From assembly GCF_000953135.1 (NCBI RefSeq), contig NZ_LN614827.1:1207001-1271000 (forward strand): DNA of 64,000 nt, given 5' to 3'. The position numbers were made by a program, and so were the translations under genes. This DNA comes from Legionella fallonii LLAP-10 (GTDB lineage Bacteria > Pseudomonadota > Gammaproteobacteria > Legionellales > Legionellaceae). Shown here in pieces: positions 36,664 through 48,420 of this stretch; within the stretch, counting starts at the first letter, position 1; each line of letters begins with the position of its first letter. A model generated the notes under the pieces. It was not told the origin of the DNA. It was given only the letters and a program-made list of their open reading frames with translations, and did not search any database.

Positions 36664-37716
36664 ATGCACGAAAAGTTTCTGCTCGCGGCGTTTGAACAAG
36701 CCAAACTTGGTCGAGGCCTTTGCGCGCCTAATCCTAGCGTTGGCGCCGTTGCTGTGCAAAATGGCCATATTATAGCACAGTCCTATCATAAAGGCGCGGG
36801 TACTCCACATGCAGAACAATTATTGTTAGCACAAATTCCCCCTAAAATGCCAGGGGTTAGTTTATATATTACCCTCGAACCTTGTAATCATTGGGGAAAA
36901 ACGCCACCTTGTGTGGATGCTATCATCCAATATGGGGTTGACGAGGTGGTTTTTGCTTATATGGATCCTAACCCTCTAGTTGCTCAAAATAATTCCTCTG
37001 TTAAGTTACGCGAAAAAGGAATAAAAGTCACCCATCTTCCTTTAGAGCCGATTAATGCCTTTTATAAAAGCTATGCTTATTGGATCAAAACGCGTAAACC
37101 CCGAGTGACTGTAAAATTGGCACAGTCTTTAGATGGCCGTATAGGACAGGCTGATGGAGGGCGCCTTATTTTATCTAATTCATTATGTTCTCAATTTACC
37201 CATGAGCAGAGAGCCATTAGCGATGTGATTTTAACTACTGCCCGGACAGTTCAGTTAGATGACCCTAAAATGAATGTCAGAATCAAAGGTACAGAACAAG
37301 CAAAACCCGTCGCTATTATTGACACTCATTTAAAATTAAATGCTGGGGCAAGGATTTTTTCAACAGCGCGCCATTGTCATATATACCATTATGAGCATAA
37401 GAATGTTTCGTATCCTAACAGTAGTTTTTATTCTATGCCTTTAAACAATGGAGCAATGGATTTAGATTCTATCATCAGTCATCTTGGACAGTTAGGGTAT
37501 CATGATGTTTGGGTTGAGGCTGGCGGTGCATTGTTTAGCTCCTTACATCAACAAGGATTAGTTCATAGAACTTATTTATATATAGTTCCCATAAACTTAG
37601 GAGAAAAAGCGATTTCAGCCTACCAAAAAAATGGGTTATTTGATCGAGCACATACAATTTCATGGAATATTATGGGGGATAATATGATAGCATGTCTCGA
37701 TTGGCAGGAGGATTAG
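36664..37716 (+). CDS. ribD: Riboflavin biosynthesis deaminase/reductase RibD
   Basis: RibD catalyses the deamination and side-chain reduction steps after GTP cyclohydrolase II. N-terminal cytidine-deaminase-like zinc domain: AGTPHAEQLLL and LEPCNHWGKTPPCVDAI supply His/Glu and two Cys. C-terminal reductase domain: VTVKLAQSLDGRIG, ILTTARTVQLDDPKMNVR, VWVEAGGALFSSL. About 350 residues. Start taken at ATG 36664 after AAGGTG, not the TTG directly before. First gene of the rib operon. Confidence 0.97.
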   Translation: MHEKFLLAAFEQAKLGRGLCAPNPSVGAVAVQNGHIIAQSYHKGAGTPHAEQLLLAQIPPKMPGVSLYITLEPCNHWGKTPPCVDAIIQYGVDEVVFAYMDPNPLVAQNNSSVKLREKGIKVTHLPLEPINAFYKSYAYWIKTRKPRVTVKLAQSLDGRIGQADGGRLILSNSLCSQFTHEQRAISDVILTTARTVQLDDPKMNVRIKGTEQAKPVAIIDTHLKLNAGARIFSTARHCHIYHYEHKNVSYPNSSFYSMPLNNGAMDLDSIISHLGQLGYHDVWVEAGGALFSSLHQQGLVHRTYLYIVPINLGEKAISAYQKNGLFDRAHTISWNIMGDNMIACLDWQED

Positions 37717-38330
37717 TGTTTACAGGATTAATTGAGAAAAAAAGCAAGGTTATATCCAACGTTGCTCAGAGTTGTTCCCATAGACTAATTATTGAATCAC
37801 CTTTTGCAGAGGTTCAAATAGGTGAAAGTATTGCAGTTAATGGAGTATGTTTGACTTTATTACCCTCTGAGGAAGGTAAGTTAAATTTTGATGTATCACC
37901 TGAAACACTTAATTTAACTACACTTGCTCAGTTGAGACCAGATAGTTTTGTTAATCTCGAACGAGCCATGCAAGCAGCGACTCGTTTTGGTGGGCATTAT
38001 GTTAGTGGTCATGTAGATACTACGGCGTTGGTACACTCTATTCACTCTATAGATGAATTTATTGCAATGGAATTAACGGGTTTTAATCCCGATGCCATGC
38101 TTTATTTAATCCCCAAGGGGAGCATTACCGTGGAGGGGGTTAGTTTAACCATTAATGCTGTAGTGGATCAGAAAATACAATTTATGCTAGTTCCTCATAC
38201 TTTGTTGCATACAAATCTAGGGGGCTTAGCGGTTGGTCAACGCGTGAATATAGAATTTGATTATTTAACCCGTATTGTAGCTCATCAGCTTCAAATCTTC
38301 GGGAAATTGAACTGTGAGGTAGAGCTATGA
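37716..38330 (+). CDS. ribE: Riboflavin synthase alpha chain
   Basis: Converts two 6,7-dimethyl-8-ribityllumazine to riboflavin plus a pyrimidine. It has the internally duplicated lumazine-binding layout: [11 protein letters not shown] with [15 protein letters not shown], and [10 protein letters not shown] with [15 protein letters not shown]. The family begins MFTGLI, so the GTG at 37716, overlapping the last base of the ribD stop and preceded by GCAGGAGG, is the real start; an ATG at 37692 inside ribD would add eight foreign residues. About 204 residues. Confidence 0.95.
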   Translation: MFTGLIEKKSKVISNVAQSCSHRLIIESPFAEVQIGESIAVNGVCLTLLPSEEGKLNFDVSPETLNLTTLAQLRPDSFVNLERAMQAATRFGGHYVSGHVDTTALVHSIHSIDEFIAMELTGFNPDAMLYLIPKGSITVEGVSLTINAVVDQKIQFMLVPHTLLHTNLGGLAVGQRVNIEFDYLTRIVAHQLQIFGKLNCEVEL

Positions 38331-39535
38331 ACTATTCATTAGCCACTATAGAAGAAGCGGTGGAAACACTTAAAGCCGGCAAGATGATTATCTTAATAGA
38401 TGATGAAGATAGGGAAAATGAAGGGGATTTGGTACTGGCTGCCGAACATACCACCCCTGAGGCAGTTAACTTCATGTCTCGTTTTGGTTGTGGATTGATT
38501 TGTTTGCCAATGGCTAATGAATTGATAGATAAAATGCAACTTCCTATGATGGCGCGAAATAATAAATCACCTTATGGTACTGCTTTTACGGTTTCAATAG
38601 AGGCTGCCTCTGGGGTATCAACTGGAATTTCAGCCCATGATAGAGCTCATACCATTAAAGTGGCTATCGCTCCAGAGAGTCAACCTTCAGATGTTATTTC
38701 CCCCGGACATGTTTTTCCTTTGCGCGCAAGGAAAAACGGGGTTTTAGAGCGAACTGGACAAACAGAGGGGAGCGTTGATTTAGTTCGATTGGCAGGACTA
38801 ATACCTGCTGCAGTAATTTGTGAAATCATTAATGAAGACGGCACTATGAGTCGGCGTGATGAGTTAGCCGTATTTTCTCAAAAACATCAAATTCCTATGG
38901 TTACGATTAAGGACTTGATTGAGTATCGTATTCGTCATGAAACGTTAATCCATGCTGCTGCAACTACATCTATTCCTCTACAGAATAAGGGCATTTTCGA
39001 GATGACCGTATTTGAAAACGATTTAGATTCATTTGAGCATTTCGTTTTGGTTAAGCCACCCTTATTTGGTAATCAAGTGCCTTTAGTTCGTATTCACTCT
39101 GAATGTATTACGGGGGATGTATTTGGCTCTTGCAAATGTGATTGCGGTGAGCAATTAGAGCAATCTTTAAATTTAATTGCTGCTGAGGGTGGGGTGTTGA
39201 TTTATCTGCGTCAAGAAGGCAGAGGAATTGGTCTAGCGAATAAATTAAAGGCTTATGCGTTGCAGAACCAAGGGCTAGATACTGTTGAGGCCAATCTTAA
39301 GTTAGGACTTCCTGCGGATGACAGAGATTACGCCATTGCCTTTCAAATACTTAAATATTTAGGTATAGAAGCAATAAGATTAATGACTAATAATCCTTTA
39401 AAAATTGCAGCCGTAGAGCAATATGGAGTTACTGTCACCGAGCGAGTTTCTTTAGAAATAAACCCGACTAATGAAAATCGAGATTATTTAAAAACCAAAA
39501 AAGAAAAATTAGGACATTTACTATCAATTGATTAG
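38327..39535 (+). CDS. ribBA: Bifunctional DHBP synthase/GTP cyclohydrolase II RibBA
   Basis: 402 residues. N-terminal half: 3,4-dihydroxy-2-butanone-4-phosphate synthase ([35 protein letters not shown]). C-terminal half: GTP cyclohydrolase II with the zinc cysteines in [20 protein letters not shown], then [14 protein letters not shown] and [15 protein letters not shown]. Both active sites look complete. Overlaps the riboflavin synthase gene by 4 bp (ATGA). Confidence 0.97.
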   Translation: MNYSLATIEEAVETLKAGKMIILIDDEDRENEGDLVLAAEHTTPEAVNFMSRFGCGLICLPMANELIDKMQLPMMARNNKSPYGTAFTVSIEAASGVSTGISAHDRAHTIKVAIAPESQPSDVISPGHVFPLRARKNGVLERTGQTEGSVDLVRLAGLIPAAVICEIINEDGTMSRRDELAVFSQKHQIPMVTIKDLIEYRIRHETLIHAAATTSIPLQNKGIFEMTVFENDLDSFEHFVLVKPPLFGNQVPLVRIHSECITGDVFGSCKCDCGEQLEQSLNLIAAEGGVLIYLRQEGRGIGLANKLKAYALQNQGLDTVEANLKLGLPADDRDYAIAFQILKYLGIEAIRLMTNNPLKIAAVEQYGVTVTERVSLEINPTNENRDYLKTKKEKLGHLLSID

Positions 39536-39543
39536 GGAAGCTG

Positions 39544-39605
39544 CCCTCTCTGCCATTCAGAACGCAGCGAAGAGTTTTCGCTGTCTGCTCTGGATGGTAA
39601 AAGGG
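39544..39605 (+). promoter_or_regulatory. Long hairpin between ribBA and ribH
   Basis: The 5' half (CCCTCTCTGCCATTCAGAAC then GCAGCGAA) and the 3' half (TTCGCTGTCTGCTCTGGATG then GTAAAAGGG) form an imperfect stem of about 25 bp in the 95-bp ribBA-ribH gap. It may set ribH levels by attenuation or RNA stability. It does not resemble an FMN riboswitch, which would be expected upstream of the operon. Confidence 0.5.
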
Positions 39606-39630
39606 AGTGCGGTGACTCATAAGGATGAAT

Positions 39631-40101
39631 ATGAAAGAAATTAAAGCAGTGGTCACTGAATCTAATAATACATTTCCCATCGCATTGGTAGTGAGTACTT
39701 TTAACCGCTCTATTACTAATGCGTTAAAAGAGGGGGCATTGAGCCGTCTTGCTGAGTTGGGATTTAATGCAAATGACATTACCTTAGTAGAAGTACCAGG
39801 AGCAGTTGAGATTCCTTTTGTAGTTCAACTGTTGGCTAAAAAAGGTCTAGTACATTCCATTATTGCTTTAGGTGCTGTTATTCGTGGTGAGACTAGCCAT
39901 TACGATTATGTCTGTGAACAAGTAAGCCAAGGTTGCCAACGAGTGATGCTGGATTTTAATATTCCTGTTATTTTTGGTGTACTCACTACTGAAGATGAGG
40001 AGCAGGCTTGGGATAGATTAGGTGGTAAACACGGGCATAAAGGAAGGGATATGGCGGATTGTGCTGTGATGATGCATTCAATACAGCAGCAATTGCGATA
40101 A
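39631..40101 (+). CDS. ribH: 6,7-dimethyl-8-ribityllumazine synthase RibH
   Basis: Condenses the RibA/D pyrimidine with dihydroxybutanone phosphate. Typical elements: VVSTFNRSITNALKEGAL, VEVPGAVEIPF, ALGAVIRGETSHYDYV, VSQGCQRV, PVIFGVLTTEDEEQA, HGHKGRDMADCAVMM. About 156 residues. ATG at 39631 is favoured over 39625 because AAGGA lies 5 nt before it. Last gene of the rib operon; nusB does not follow. Confidence 0.97.
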   Translation: MKEIKAVVTESNNTFPIALVVSTFNRSITNALKEGALSRLAELGFNANDITLVEVPGAVEIPFVVQLLAKKGLVHSIIALGAVIRGETSHYDYVCEQVSQGCQRVMLDFNIPVIFGVLTTEDEEQAWDRLGGKHGHKGRDMADCAVMMHSIQQQLR

Positions 40102-40189
40102 GCAGAAGTATGGACCTATATCGTCGTTGTGAATAGTCGGTTGAGTCCCAGGCCCAATGGCACTACCTTAATAAAAGGAAGAAAAAATC

Positions 40190-40275
40190 GTAGCCCGTAT
40201 TAGCGCAGCATAATACGGGAATACCCTGGCTCAGTGCACTGAAATCCCGGATTACGCTGCGCTCATCCAGGCTAC
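40190..40275. repeat. REP-like palindrome, ATTAGCGCAGC type
   Basis: Begins GTAGCCCGTATTAGCGCAGC and ends ATTACGCTGCGCTCATCCAG plus GCTAC; arms are imperfect reverse complements around a centre near 40228. Same family as 54168-54240 and 19478-19521. Confidence 0.7.
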
Positions 40276-40320
40276 AAAAACTTAAGGTAGCACCATTGAG
40301 TCCCAGGCCCGATCTACGTA

Positions 40321-40443
40321 ATATCTCAATAATCCAGGGGGAAAAATGTCATCCCGAACGAAGTGAGGGATCTCCAAATTCAGGCACAGTGCTAATCTCC
40401 TTTCATTCGGGATGACATTTTCCCCCCTGGATTATTGAGATAT
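40321..40443. repeat. Long near-perfect inverted repeat
   Basis: Left arm 40321-40361 (starts ATATCTCAATAATCCAGGGG, ends ATGTCATCCCGAACGA) and right arm 40403-40443 (starts TCATTCGGGATGACAT, ends CCTGGATTATTGAGATAT) pair at 39 of 41 positions around a loop of about 41 nt. The inner TGTCATCCCGAACGAAGTGA phrase is a common bacterial intergenic repeat theme. The near-perfect arms suggest a recent or mobile element. Confidence 0.7.
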
Positions 40444-40631
40444 TGCCAAGCTACTTTAGTTGTCTCTTTTTATTAATTATTTGGTGCTATATATATCAAG
40501 TCCATTCTTAATTTACATAGATTACGAATTTATTTACTAAATTTCTGTCATTTATATCTGCACTTTGATAGAATTAAATCCCGTTTATATGCAAATTTAA
40601 TTTAGCGCCAATTTGGTGAATGCGGTTTTGA

Positions 40632-42275
<1,644 letters not shown>

Positions 42276-42277
42276 GC

Positions 42278-43102
42278 ATGAACTTATGTGGATTTGAAGT
42301 TGGGCTAGATAAGCCCTTATTTTTAATAGCTGGTCCTTGTGTTATTGAAAGTGAAGAGTTAGCACTAGAGACGGCTGGATACTTAAAAGAAATATGTTCT
42401 CAGCTCAATATTCCTTTTATTTATAAATCGTCTTTTGATAAAGCTAATCGTTCCTCCCTTACCAGCTATAGAGGCCCAGGTTTTGAAAAGGGATTATTGA
42501 TTCTTGAAAAAGTCAAAGCTCAAGTTGGCGTCCCCGTATTAACAGACGTACATGAAGATACTCCTTTACTGGAATTATCTACTGTTGTTGATGTATTACA
42601 AACTCCAGCTTTTTTGTGCAGACAAACTAATTTTATACAAAAAGTTGCTGCCATGAATAAGCCAGTGAACATTAAAAAAGGTCAATTTTTAGCTCCTTGG
42701 GAAATGAAACATGTGATTGCTAAAGCTAAGGCCGAAGGTAATCAACAGATTATGGCTTGTGAGCGAGGCGTCAGCTTTGGTTACAACAACTTGGTCTCTG
42801 ATATGCGTTCGTTGGCGATTATGCGCGACACGGAATGTCCTGTTGTTTACGATGCTACCCATTCAGTGCAATTGCCTGGAGGCAATAATGGTGTTTCGGG
42901 TGGGCAGAGAGAATTTATTCCTGTGCTGGCCAGAGCCGCGGTAGCAGCAGGAATTTCAGGATTATTTATGGAAACTCATCCTGATCCTGATAAAGCCTTA
43001 AGTGATGGTCCTAACAGCTGGCCCTTAGCTAAAATGAAGCAATTATTAGAATCTTTGAAAGAAATAGATGCCGTGTTTAAAAAAGCAGGTGAAATGAATT
43101 AA
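42278..43102 (+). CDS. kdsA: KDO-8-phosphate synthase
   Basis: Condenses phosphoenolpyruvate and arabinose-5-phosphate for lipopolysaccharide core. Motifs: [113 protein letters not shown]. 274 residues. Immediately follows pyrG. The next gene is an unrelated accessory gene, so the core operon ends here. Confidence 0.98.
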   Translation: MNLCGFEVGLDKPLFLIAGPCVIESEELALETAGYLKEICSQLNIPFIYKSSFDKANRSSLTSYRGPGFEKGLLILEKVKAQVGVPVLTDVHEDTPLLELSTVVDVLQTPAFLCRQTNFIQKVAAMNKPVNIKKGQFLAPWEMKHVIAKAKAEGNQQIMACERGVSFGYNNLVSDMRSLAIMRDTECPVVYDATHSVQLPGGNNGVSGGQREFIPVLARAAVAAGISGLFMETHPDPDKALSDGPNSWPLAKMKQLLESLKEIDAVFKKAGEMN

Positions 43103-43212
43103 TAAATGTAAGCTGGCTGGCTCCAATTTACAGGCTATAACTATCTAAGGCTCTCTATTTTTCGCCTGCATAAAGAACTTTGATTTGAATCAAATAATCA
43201 ATTTCTAGCAAG

Positions 43213-43240
43213 GGTTAGGGAGAGAGCCCCTTCCTAAACC
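43213..43240 (+). terminator. Inverted repeat after kdsA
   Basis: GGGTTAGG (43212-43219) and CCTAAACC (43233-43240) pair imperfectly about 110 bp after the kdsA stop. The intervening bases resemble, in reverse complement, the CTCTCCCTAGCCCT repeat seen after rlmI. It could be a terminator or part of a repeat. Confidence 0.35.
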
Positions 43241-43291
43241 ACCTTACGTCATGTTCAACTTGAATGAGTAAATCAAACGCGTCATCGTGTT

Positions 43292-43333
43292 CTTAATAAA
43301 GCCTTAAGTTCTACTTAACAATTTCTTAATGTC
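43292..43333 (+). promoter_or_regulatory. Four-fold CTTAA array at 11-bp spacing (PmrA-box-like)
   Basis: CTTAATAAA (43292), CTTAAGTTC (43303), CTTAACAAT (43314) and CTTAATGTC (43325) start exactly 11 bp apart. The reported Legionella PmrA box is cTTAATatT, 2 nt, cTTAATatT, which is the same 11-bp period; the last two units match it at 7 of 9 positions each. An extended −10-like TGCTTTAAT (43338-43346) follows 4-5 nt later, and the start codon is at 43385. Confidence 0.65.
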
Positions 43334-43384
43334 CTTGTGCTTTAATAAATAATAAGCTCAATTATTGCGATTTGTGAGAAGAGT

Positions 43385-46300
43385 ATGGCTAAATTGTATA
43401 CTAAAGGCAGGGTGAATTTTGGTACGATAACCGGTAATGATTTACCTCGATATGAATATCATAGGACAACTAGGCAGGCAGTGGAGCTTTCAGCAACTAG
43501 CAACTCTTACCAAGAAGTAAGAGGGGGAATAACTTATCAATGGGATAATATTGCTCCAGAAGTCGCACTGGTTATTTTACAAGATTCTGATAACAAAGGC
43601 GTTAATATAAGGCAGGAAATTATCAATCAAATTGGCGAAGATGAGTATAATAAATGCATCCTGCAATCAGTGATTGACACCCTGAACAATAATCCTGATT
43701 ACGCGCTATTCACAAAAAAATTAGCATTAAAGATAAGTAATAATAAGTCGGAAAAATTAACCATTGATTTGTTAAAAGAGTCTGGAATTAATACTGTTGA
43801 TCAATTTGATAAAGTGTTTATTGAATTATTATTACAAGAGAAAAAATTAAGTAAGAACTATCCAAATTTTACCAAAATCAAAAAAACCGATGATTATAAT
43901 CAATTTATAAATTATTTGGCCGATAATTCTTTATTTAATAAATTTCTTCGATCTTTTACAGATAGAGTTGCCTATGAATACAATAAAAATCGTCCGACTC
44001 TTGAACAGGTAACCGCGCCTCAAAATATCGATCGGGCATCCTTGAATACGTTTTTGAAAGCGGTAAGTTTTACTGCTGTCTATAAAGAGCCTATTGGATC
44101 GCCACAAAAGAATACTTTATATGTGCAGTTAGAGAATGGCAGTAAGTTAATTTATACGGTTGTTTCTCCTTCAGGAGATACCATTAAGGATAGCATTCCT
44201 CTCAACCAGTTAGATTTTCAAATCGATGAAACTAATGCTCAGGAACAAATCCAAGAACATTTGCCCTCTATTTTAGCAATAACAGCAAAGAGAGGGCACA
44301 CGGGAGACCTTGCTCTTAACTCAACCGAAGCACTTAGGAGTAAGGGACTGAGTTATCTTTCAGGAAATATTAACCATGATTTGTTTTTGTCTTATCTTCC
44401 TGCTATGGATATGGTGAGAGATGAAGGGTATAAATTTACTCTTTATCAGTGGCTTAAAGAACAGGGAAATTTGGATAAATTTAAAGATCTGTTAGTTGAA
44501 GGAGCTTGTCAACGCGCTTTTAGTGAAATGGATCAATATGTCAGTCAACTCAAAGAGTATCCTGAGATCGATGAAAACTTTCAACAAGAAATTGATGTTG
44601 CCGCAACTTTAATGAAGGAAATAATCCAAATAGTTTCATCTTTAGATAATGATCCCAATTCTCGTGATGCTGATCTTGATAAGAAAATAGATAGCCTAAA
44701 AGTTAGTTTAAAAAAACTTAAACATTTCTTTGATATTACTCCTATTCAACAGCCTGGTGTAGTTTATCCGACCAGTGCGGGTAATTTCGAAAAATTTGTT
44801 AAACAGCTCGTATTTAATTCTACCAGTGAAAAAATGATTCGGTTTATTCCGCACAAACAAGCTTCCTCCATGACTTTAAGAGTGAATTTGCTCGATCTGG
44901 TTAATGCATTTGTTACTGACAGAACTTATGTCGAAGTAAGAGATAGCAAAAAGAAAGAAGAGAAAGGCTTCTTGACCGATGAAAACAGCCAAGTGATAAG
45001 TCCTGAAGTTGCTTTAAGAGGTCAATTGAAATCTATAATAACGACACATCTTAAGGACAATATTCACCATTATCATACTATCCGTGGCTATGAAAATGAT
45101 GGTTTAAATACACAACAAGCTCCCCTGGGGTTTAGAGGAGGGAGCTTTACCGATTCATTACTAGATACCAAGCAATTTGCTAAGAAATTCACGCGCCAAG
45201 GTGAATATTCTGCGGATAGCCATTTATTGGTTGGCCAGGAAAATAATCTTCGTAAGCACGAAGTTCGCTCAGGAGCTGCTGCAACGCTTATTGCTGCTAC
45301 TGGGGTTGATGGAACTCGCTCAGTAACTGACAAATTTGATATTGCGCTCGATTTTGGTGGGCAAAAGAACGTTAAAATTATGTATATTTTGCGTGGTAAG
45401 GAGGCATTTCATACGCAGGCATTTCTTGATCCATTCGGTAAAAACAAACTAAGTGAAATGGCTTACACTAATGTCTCACCTAGCGATTATGTAATGACAG
45501 TTCTTTATGATAAAGACAACGTTATCCTTGATGTAATCCCAGGGAATTTAAGTGGGGAAATAGAAGGAGTTAGTGATTTCTCTCGCGAGGTAATTAGTGC
45601 TTGTGTTGATTTTTATAATCAGCAGCATGATCCAGATATGAAACATAAAAAAAATATCCAGTTACCGAGCCCAAGCGGACAGAAAAGCATCCCGACTAGC
45701 CATTTGCATGAGCGCAAACCACTTATTGATATTCTTCGCACCCATCAAACTAAGTCAGATGTTAAGCCTAAAGCACCTGAGACTCAGCTAGGCTCGATTA
45801 GAATAGAGCGTGTTACTGATAATGGCAATAAAAAACTGGCGATGCAGTCCCTACGAGCTGAAACTAGACTTGTTACAGAGCCACTGATCAATTTGCAGTT
45901 CTCAGACGCTCCATTTCCTAGTGGTGGAATTGACTTGCAAAAAGAAAGAGAGGCGGCAGTTGCTCATTACAATATGAGACATGTCTTAACTTTGAAAGAG
46001 TTTACACAGTGGAGTCATAAAGAAAGACAATTACAAGAAGAATTTAACCGGATATTACAACCTGGTTTCATGGAAGGCGATGTCCAAATAAATTTAAACA
46101 ACGCTGAAGTTGCTCAGGAGGGCTGGTTAACTGATGTACTTGTGCCAACATTAGAGACCGCATTCTTGTTACATGTCGCTGCACGATTGATAACTGACTA
46201 TGAGATTGACGTTGAGCAGGTTAATGAACGTGCTCAAATGGTATGCAGTGATTTGGGCATTCAAGCTACCTTATCTTTTGAGCAACTGACAACCAAATGG

Positions 46301-47626
46301 CGTGAAATTCGAAGTAAGTTAAACCCATTAGATAACACAGAGGCTTATGAAGAGTGTGCTAAAAAGGCACAAGAAAAAATGAAGAAACTGTACTCAACCA
46401 TTGATGAGGGCAGTGTAGACTATCAATATAAATTTGCAGCTTGTCTGGAGGTAGAAAAAAACAAGGTTATCAAAAAAATGTCTAATCAGCTCATGTCAGA
46501 GTTTCTTGATAGTCAGATGGATAATTTAGTTGCGAGGACTAATCTTTCCAAAAAGCCTGTTTTCAAATTGGAAGATAATGCTGATTTGGTTTTTTTAGGT
46601 CCAGCTGCGAGTGGAAAAAGCACTATATCACGTCAATATGTTTCTGAAAAGGACAAAGCTAAATACGTTTCTCTTGCAACTGATGACTATCGCGGAATAT
46701 GTAAGCCCTATACCAAGGATTTTGAACAAAAAGAAACGGAGCAAGTATTTATTCGTACCCAAGATAGCGCTTATTTAGTCAGTGAAATTGTTGAAGAACG
46801 TATGAAAAATAGAACAGTGGAAAGGCCTAATGTCATTGTGGATGGCGTGACTTATAAATCCTCTCACAAAGAATTAGTTGAAAAAAATAAAAATTCCATC
46901 TTAGTTTGTGCCTGTCTTGATGATGTAGCTGAAGTAGTTAAACGGTGCTACAATCGAGCCATGCAAGAGGATGCTGGTTCTGCAGATAAAGGGCGGCATG
47001 TCAATACAAAAAGCCTACTGGATTCCCATAAAACAGCCAGCATCAATTTGATAGCATATTGTCCGAGCAACGTAACAATTAAACTTTATAATACCAATAT
47101 TCCTAAAGGGGAAAATCCGCCACTTATTGCCACCGTAGACACCACGAATGGGGAAAAAACCTTAACGATTAGCCATGAAAAAGGCTCCTTAGTGAATATT
47201 GCTTCTTTCTTCAACAAGGGGCGTTTAAATAGTGAAGCAAGAGGTACCGATAGTTTATTTATGAATAAAATGAGAGATCCTGTATATCAGATTGATTCAT
47301 TATTTGCTGTTATGGGACGTGGATTTAAAATTGTAGTAAATGGAGAGGATAATAAACCTTGCATGGTTATTAGAAGCGATAATGGTAGTATTGTTATGGA
47401 CATTCTTGATCCAGCCCAAGTGAAAAATAAATTTGAAGAAAATAGTTCTGACAAGCAATTATTAAAGATGATGATATTATATGGAAAAAACGGATCGCTT
47501 ACTGCTACGCTAGAAGAATGTTTATTACATAGTAGTGATATTGATGAGGTTGTTTCGCAATATCTTGACGACAAAATGGCTGAGGTTCTACCCGCTGATG
47601 AAGTGAGCGTCAATCCTATGCCGTAA
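43385..47626 (+). CDS. Giant multidomain toxin-like effector (ART-like region plus zeta-toxin-like P-loop domain)
   Basis: 1413 residues, no signal peptide or membrane segment. Residues about 560-700 resemble an ADP-ribosyltransferase: HTIRGY (Arg567), GFRGG, AAATLIAATG (636-640), a beta strand VKIMYILRG and LSEMAYTNVSPSDYV, where Glu691 precedes the Pro by eight residues as the catalytic Glu does in cholera toxin. Residues about 1066-1220 form a zeta-toxin-like kinase domain: Walker A GPAASGKST (1072-1080), ATDDYRGICKPYTKDF and NVIVDGVTYKSS. The kinase-like call is firmer than the ART-like one. A PmrA-box-like array lies upstream. Confidence 0.7.
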   Translation: MAKLYTKGRVNFGTITGNDLPRYEYHRTTRQAVELSATSNSYQEVRGGITYQWDNIAPEVALVILQDSDNKGVNIRQEIINQIGEDEYNKCILQSVIDTLNNNPDYALFTKKLALKISNNKSEKLTIDLLKESGINTVDQFDKVFIELLLQEKKLSKNYPNFTKIKKTDDYNQFINYLADNSLFNKFLRSFTDRVAYEYNKNRPTLEQVTAPQNIDRASLNTFLKAVSFTAVYKEPIGSPQKNTLYVQLENGSKLIYTVVSPSGDTIKDSIPLNQLDFQIDETNAQEQIQEHLPSILAITAKRGHTGDLALNSTEALRSKGLSYLSGNINHDLFLSYLPAMDMVRDEGYKFTLYQWLKEQGNLDKFKDLLVEGACQRAFSEMDQYVSQLKEYPEIDENFQQEIDVAATLMKEIIQIVSSLDNDPNSRDADLDKKIDSLKVSLKKLKHFFDITPIQQPGVVYPTSAGNFEKFVKQLVFNSTSEKMIRFIPHKQASSMTLRVNLLDLVNAFVTDRTYVEVRDSKKKEEKGFLTDENSQVISPEVALRGQLKSIITTHLKDNIHHYHTIRGYENDGLNTQQAPLGFRGGSFTDSLLDTKQFAKKFTRQGEYSADSHLLVGQENNLRKHEVRSGAAATLIAATGVDGTRSVTDKFDIALDFGGQKNVKIMYILRGKEAFHTQAFLDPFGKNKLSEMAYTNVSPSDYVMTVLYDKDNVILDVIPGNLSGEIEGVSDFSREVISACVDFYNQQHDPDMKHKKNIQLPSPSGQKSIPTSHLHERKPLIDILRTHQTKSDVKPKAPETQLGSIRIERVTDNGNKKLAMQSLRAETRLVTEPLINLQFSDAPFPSGGIDLQKEREAAVAHYNMRHVLTLKEFTQWSHKERQLQEEFNRILQPGFMEGDVQINLNNAEVAQEGWLTDVLVPTLETAFLLHVAARLITDYEIDVEQVNERAQMVCSDLGIQATLSFEQLTTKWREIRSKLNPLDNTEAYEECAKKAQEKMKKLYSTIDEGSVDYQYKFAACLEVEKNKVIKKMSNQLMSEFLDSQMDNLVARTNLSKKPVFKLEDNADLVFLGPAASGKSTISRQYVSEKDKAKYVSLATDDYRGICKPYTKDFEQKETEQVFIRTQDSAYLVSEIVEERMKNRTVERPNVIVDGVTYKSSHKELVEKNKNSILVCACLDDVAEVVKRCYNRAMQEDAGSADKGRHVNTKSLLDSHKTASINLIAYCPSNVTIKLYNTNIPKGENPPLIATVDTTNGEKTLTISHEKGSLVNIASFFNKGRLNSEARGTDSLFMNKMRDPVYQIDSLFAVMGRGFKIVVNGEDNKPCMVIRSDNGSIVMDILDPAQVKNKFEENSSDKQLLKMMILYGKNGSLTATLEECLLHSSDIDEVVSQYLDDKMAEVLPADEVSVNPMP

Positions 47627-47737
47627 TTGGTCTTAAAATTTTAGATGGCTGAAAATTATGTTCAATTGAAGCCGAGTAGGGCTAAAGATTTAATCGATAT
47701 TCCTTTTAGAAGTTGAATAAAGTAGGAGAAATTAAAA

Positions 47738-48187
47738 ATGAGTTTTATGAAAGGTGAACGAGGATATCAAGGTATTATTGACAGATACATTGAAGGAAAA
47801 AAGCAATTTATTGATAGCATCAGGGCTGCAATCACTAAACAAACGCTTGATTTAGGAGAAAGACAAAAGCGGTTAGAAACCTTTGATGCTTTACTTCTTA
47901 AGGCCACTTATGCAAGTGAAGAGGAGTTAGAGGACGGCTTTCGTAAAAGCTTACCTTTGCCTCATGATCCCACCATATCATTCATTGTAAGGCAATTGAG
48001 GGAAGTCAATGGATTTTGTAATCAGTCCTTTAGTGATGAGCATGAGGGTTATCAGAGTATTTATAATACGATCACTTTTTTAACATCTGAGACTAAAAGA
48101 GGCATACGAGAACAATTCAGTAAGGCTTTGACTGAAATGGTTTTTGATAAAACGGGTACCCCTCCTGCAAACAACCAATGCTTATAA
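47738..48187 (+). CDS. Small hypothetical protein downstream of the giant gene
   Basis: 149 residues, soluble, helical, with AGGAG 9 nt before the ATG. No recognisable motif. It lies 111 bp after the giant effector-like gene on the same strand and might be a partner or immunity/chaperone-type protein, but nothing in the sequence proves this. Two cysteines (GFCNQ, NNQCL). Confidence 0.6.
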   Translation: MSFMKGERGYQGIIDRYIEGKKQFIDSIRAAITKQTLDLGERQKRLETFDALLLKATYASEEELEDGFRKSLPLPHDPTISFIVRQLREVNGFCNQSFSDEHEGYQSIYNTITFLTSETKRGIREQFSKALTEMVFDKTGTPPANNQCL

Positions 48188-48420
48188 CTTAGGCTTATAT
48201 ACTTCTATCAACTCTCCTCCTCTATATCAATCAGGCAGGGTAACAGCTCTGCCGTACAAGTCCGAGCAGTGAACTCATAAGAATAAAAGGACTACAAAAA
48301 TACATAGGATTCTTGAATAATTTATAGAACAATTAAGTCGACGATCCTGGCATTGATATGTAAGGTAAGTGTTATCAGGAAGTTAAACTATTTAATTGAA
48401 GATGATTTGAATGAGTTACT

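Noticed and set aside
36500..36664. FMN riboswitch upstream of ribD
   Set aside because: The gap to the divergent M48 gene is only about 60 bp, too short for the conserved aptamer, and no matching elements are present.
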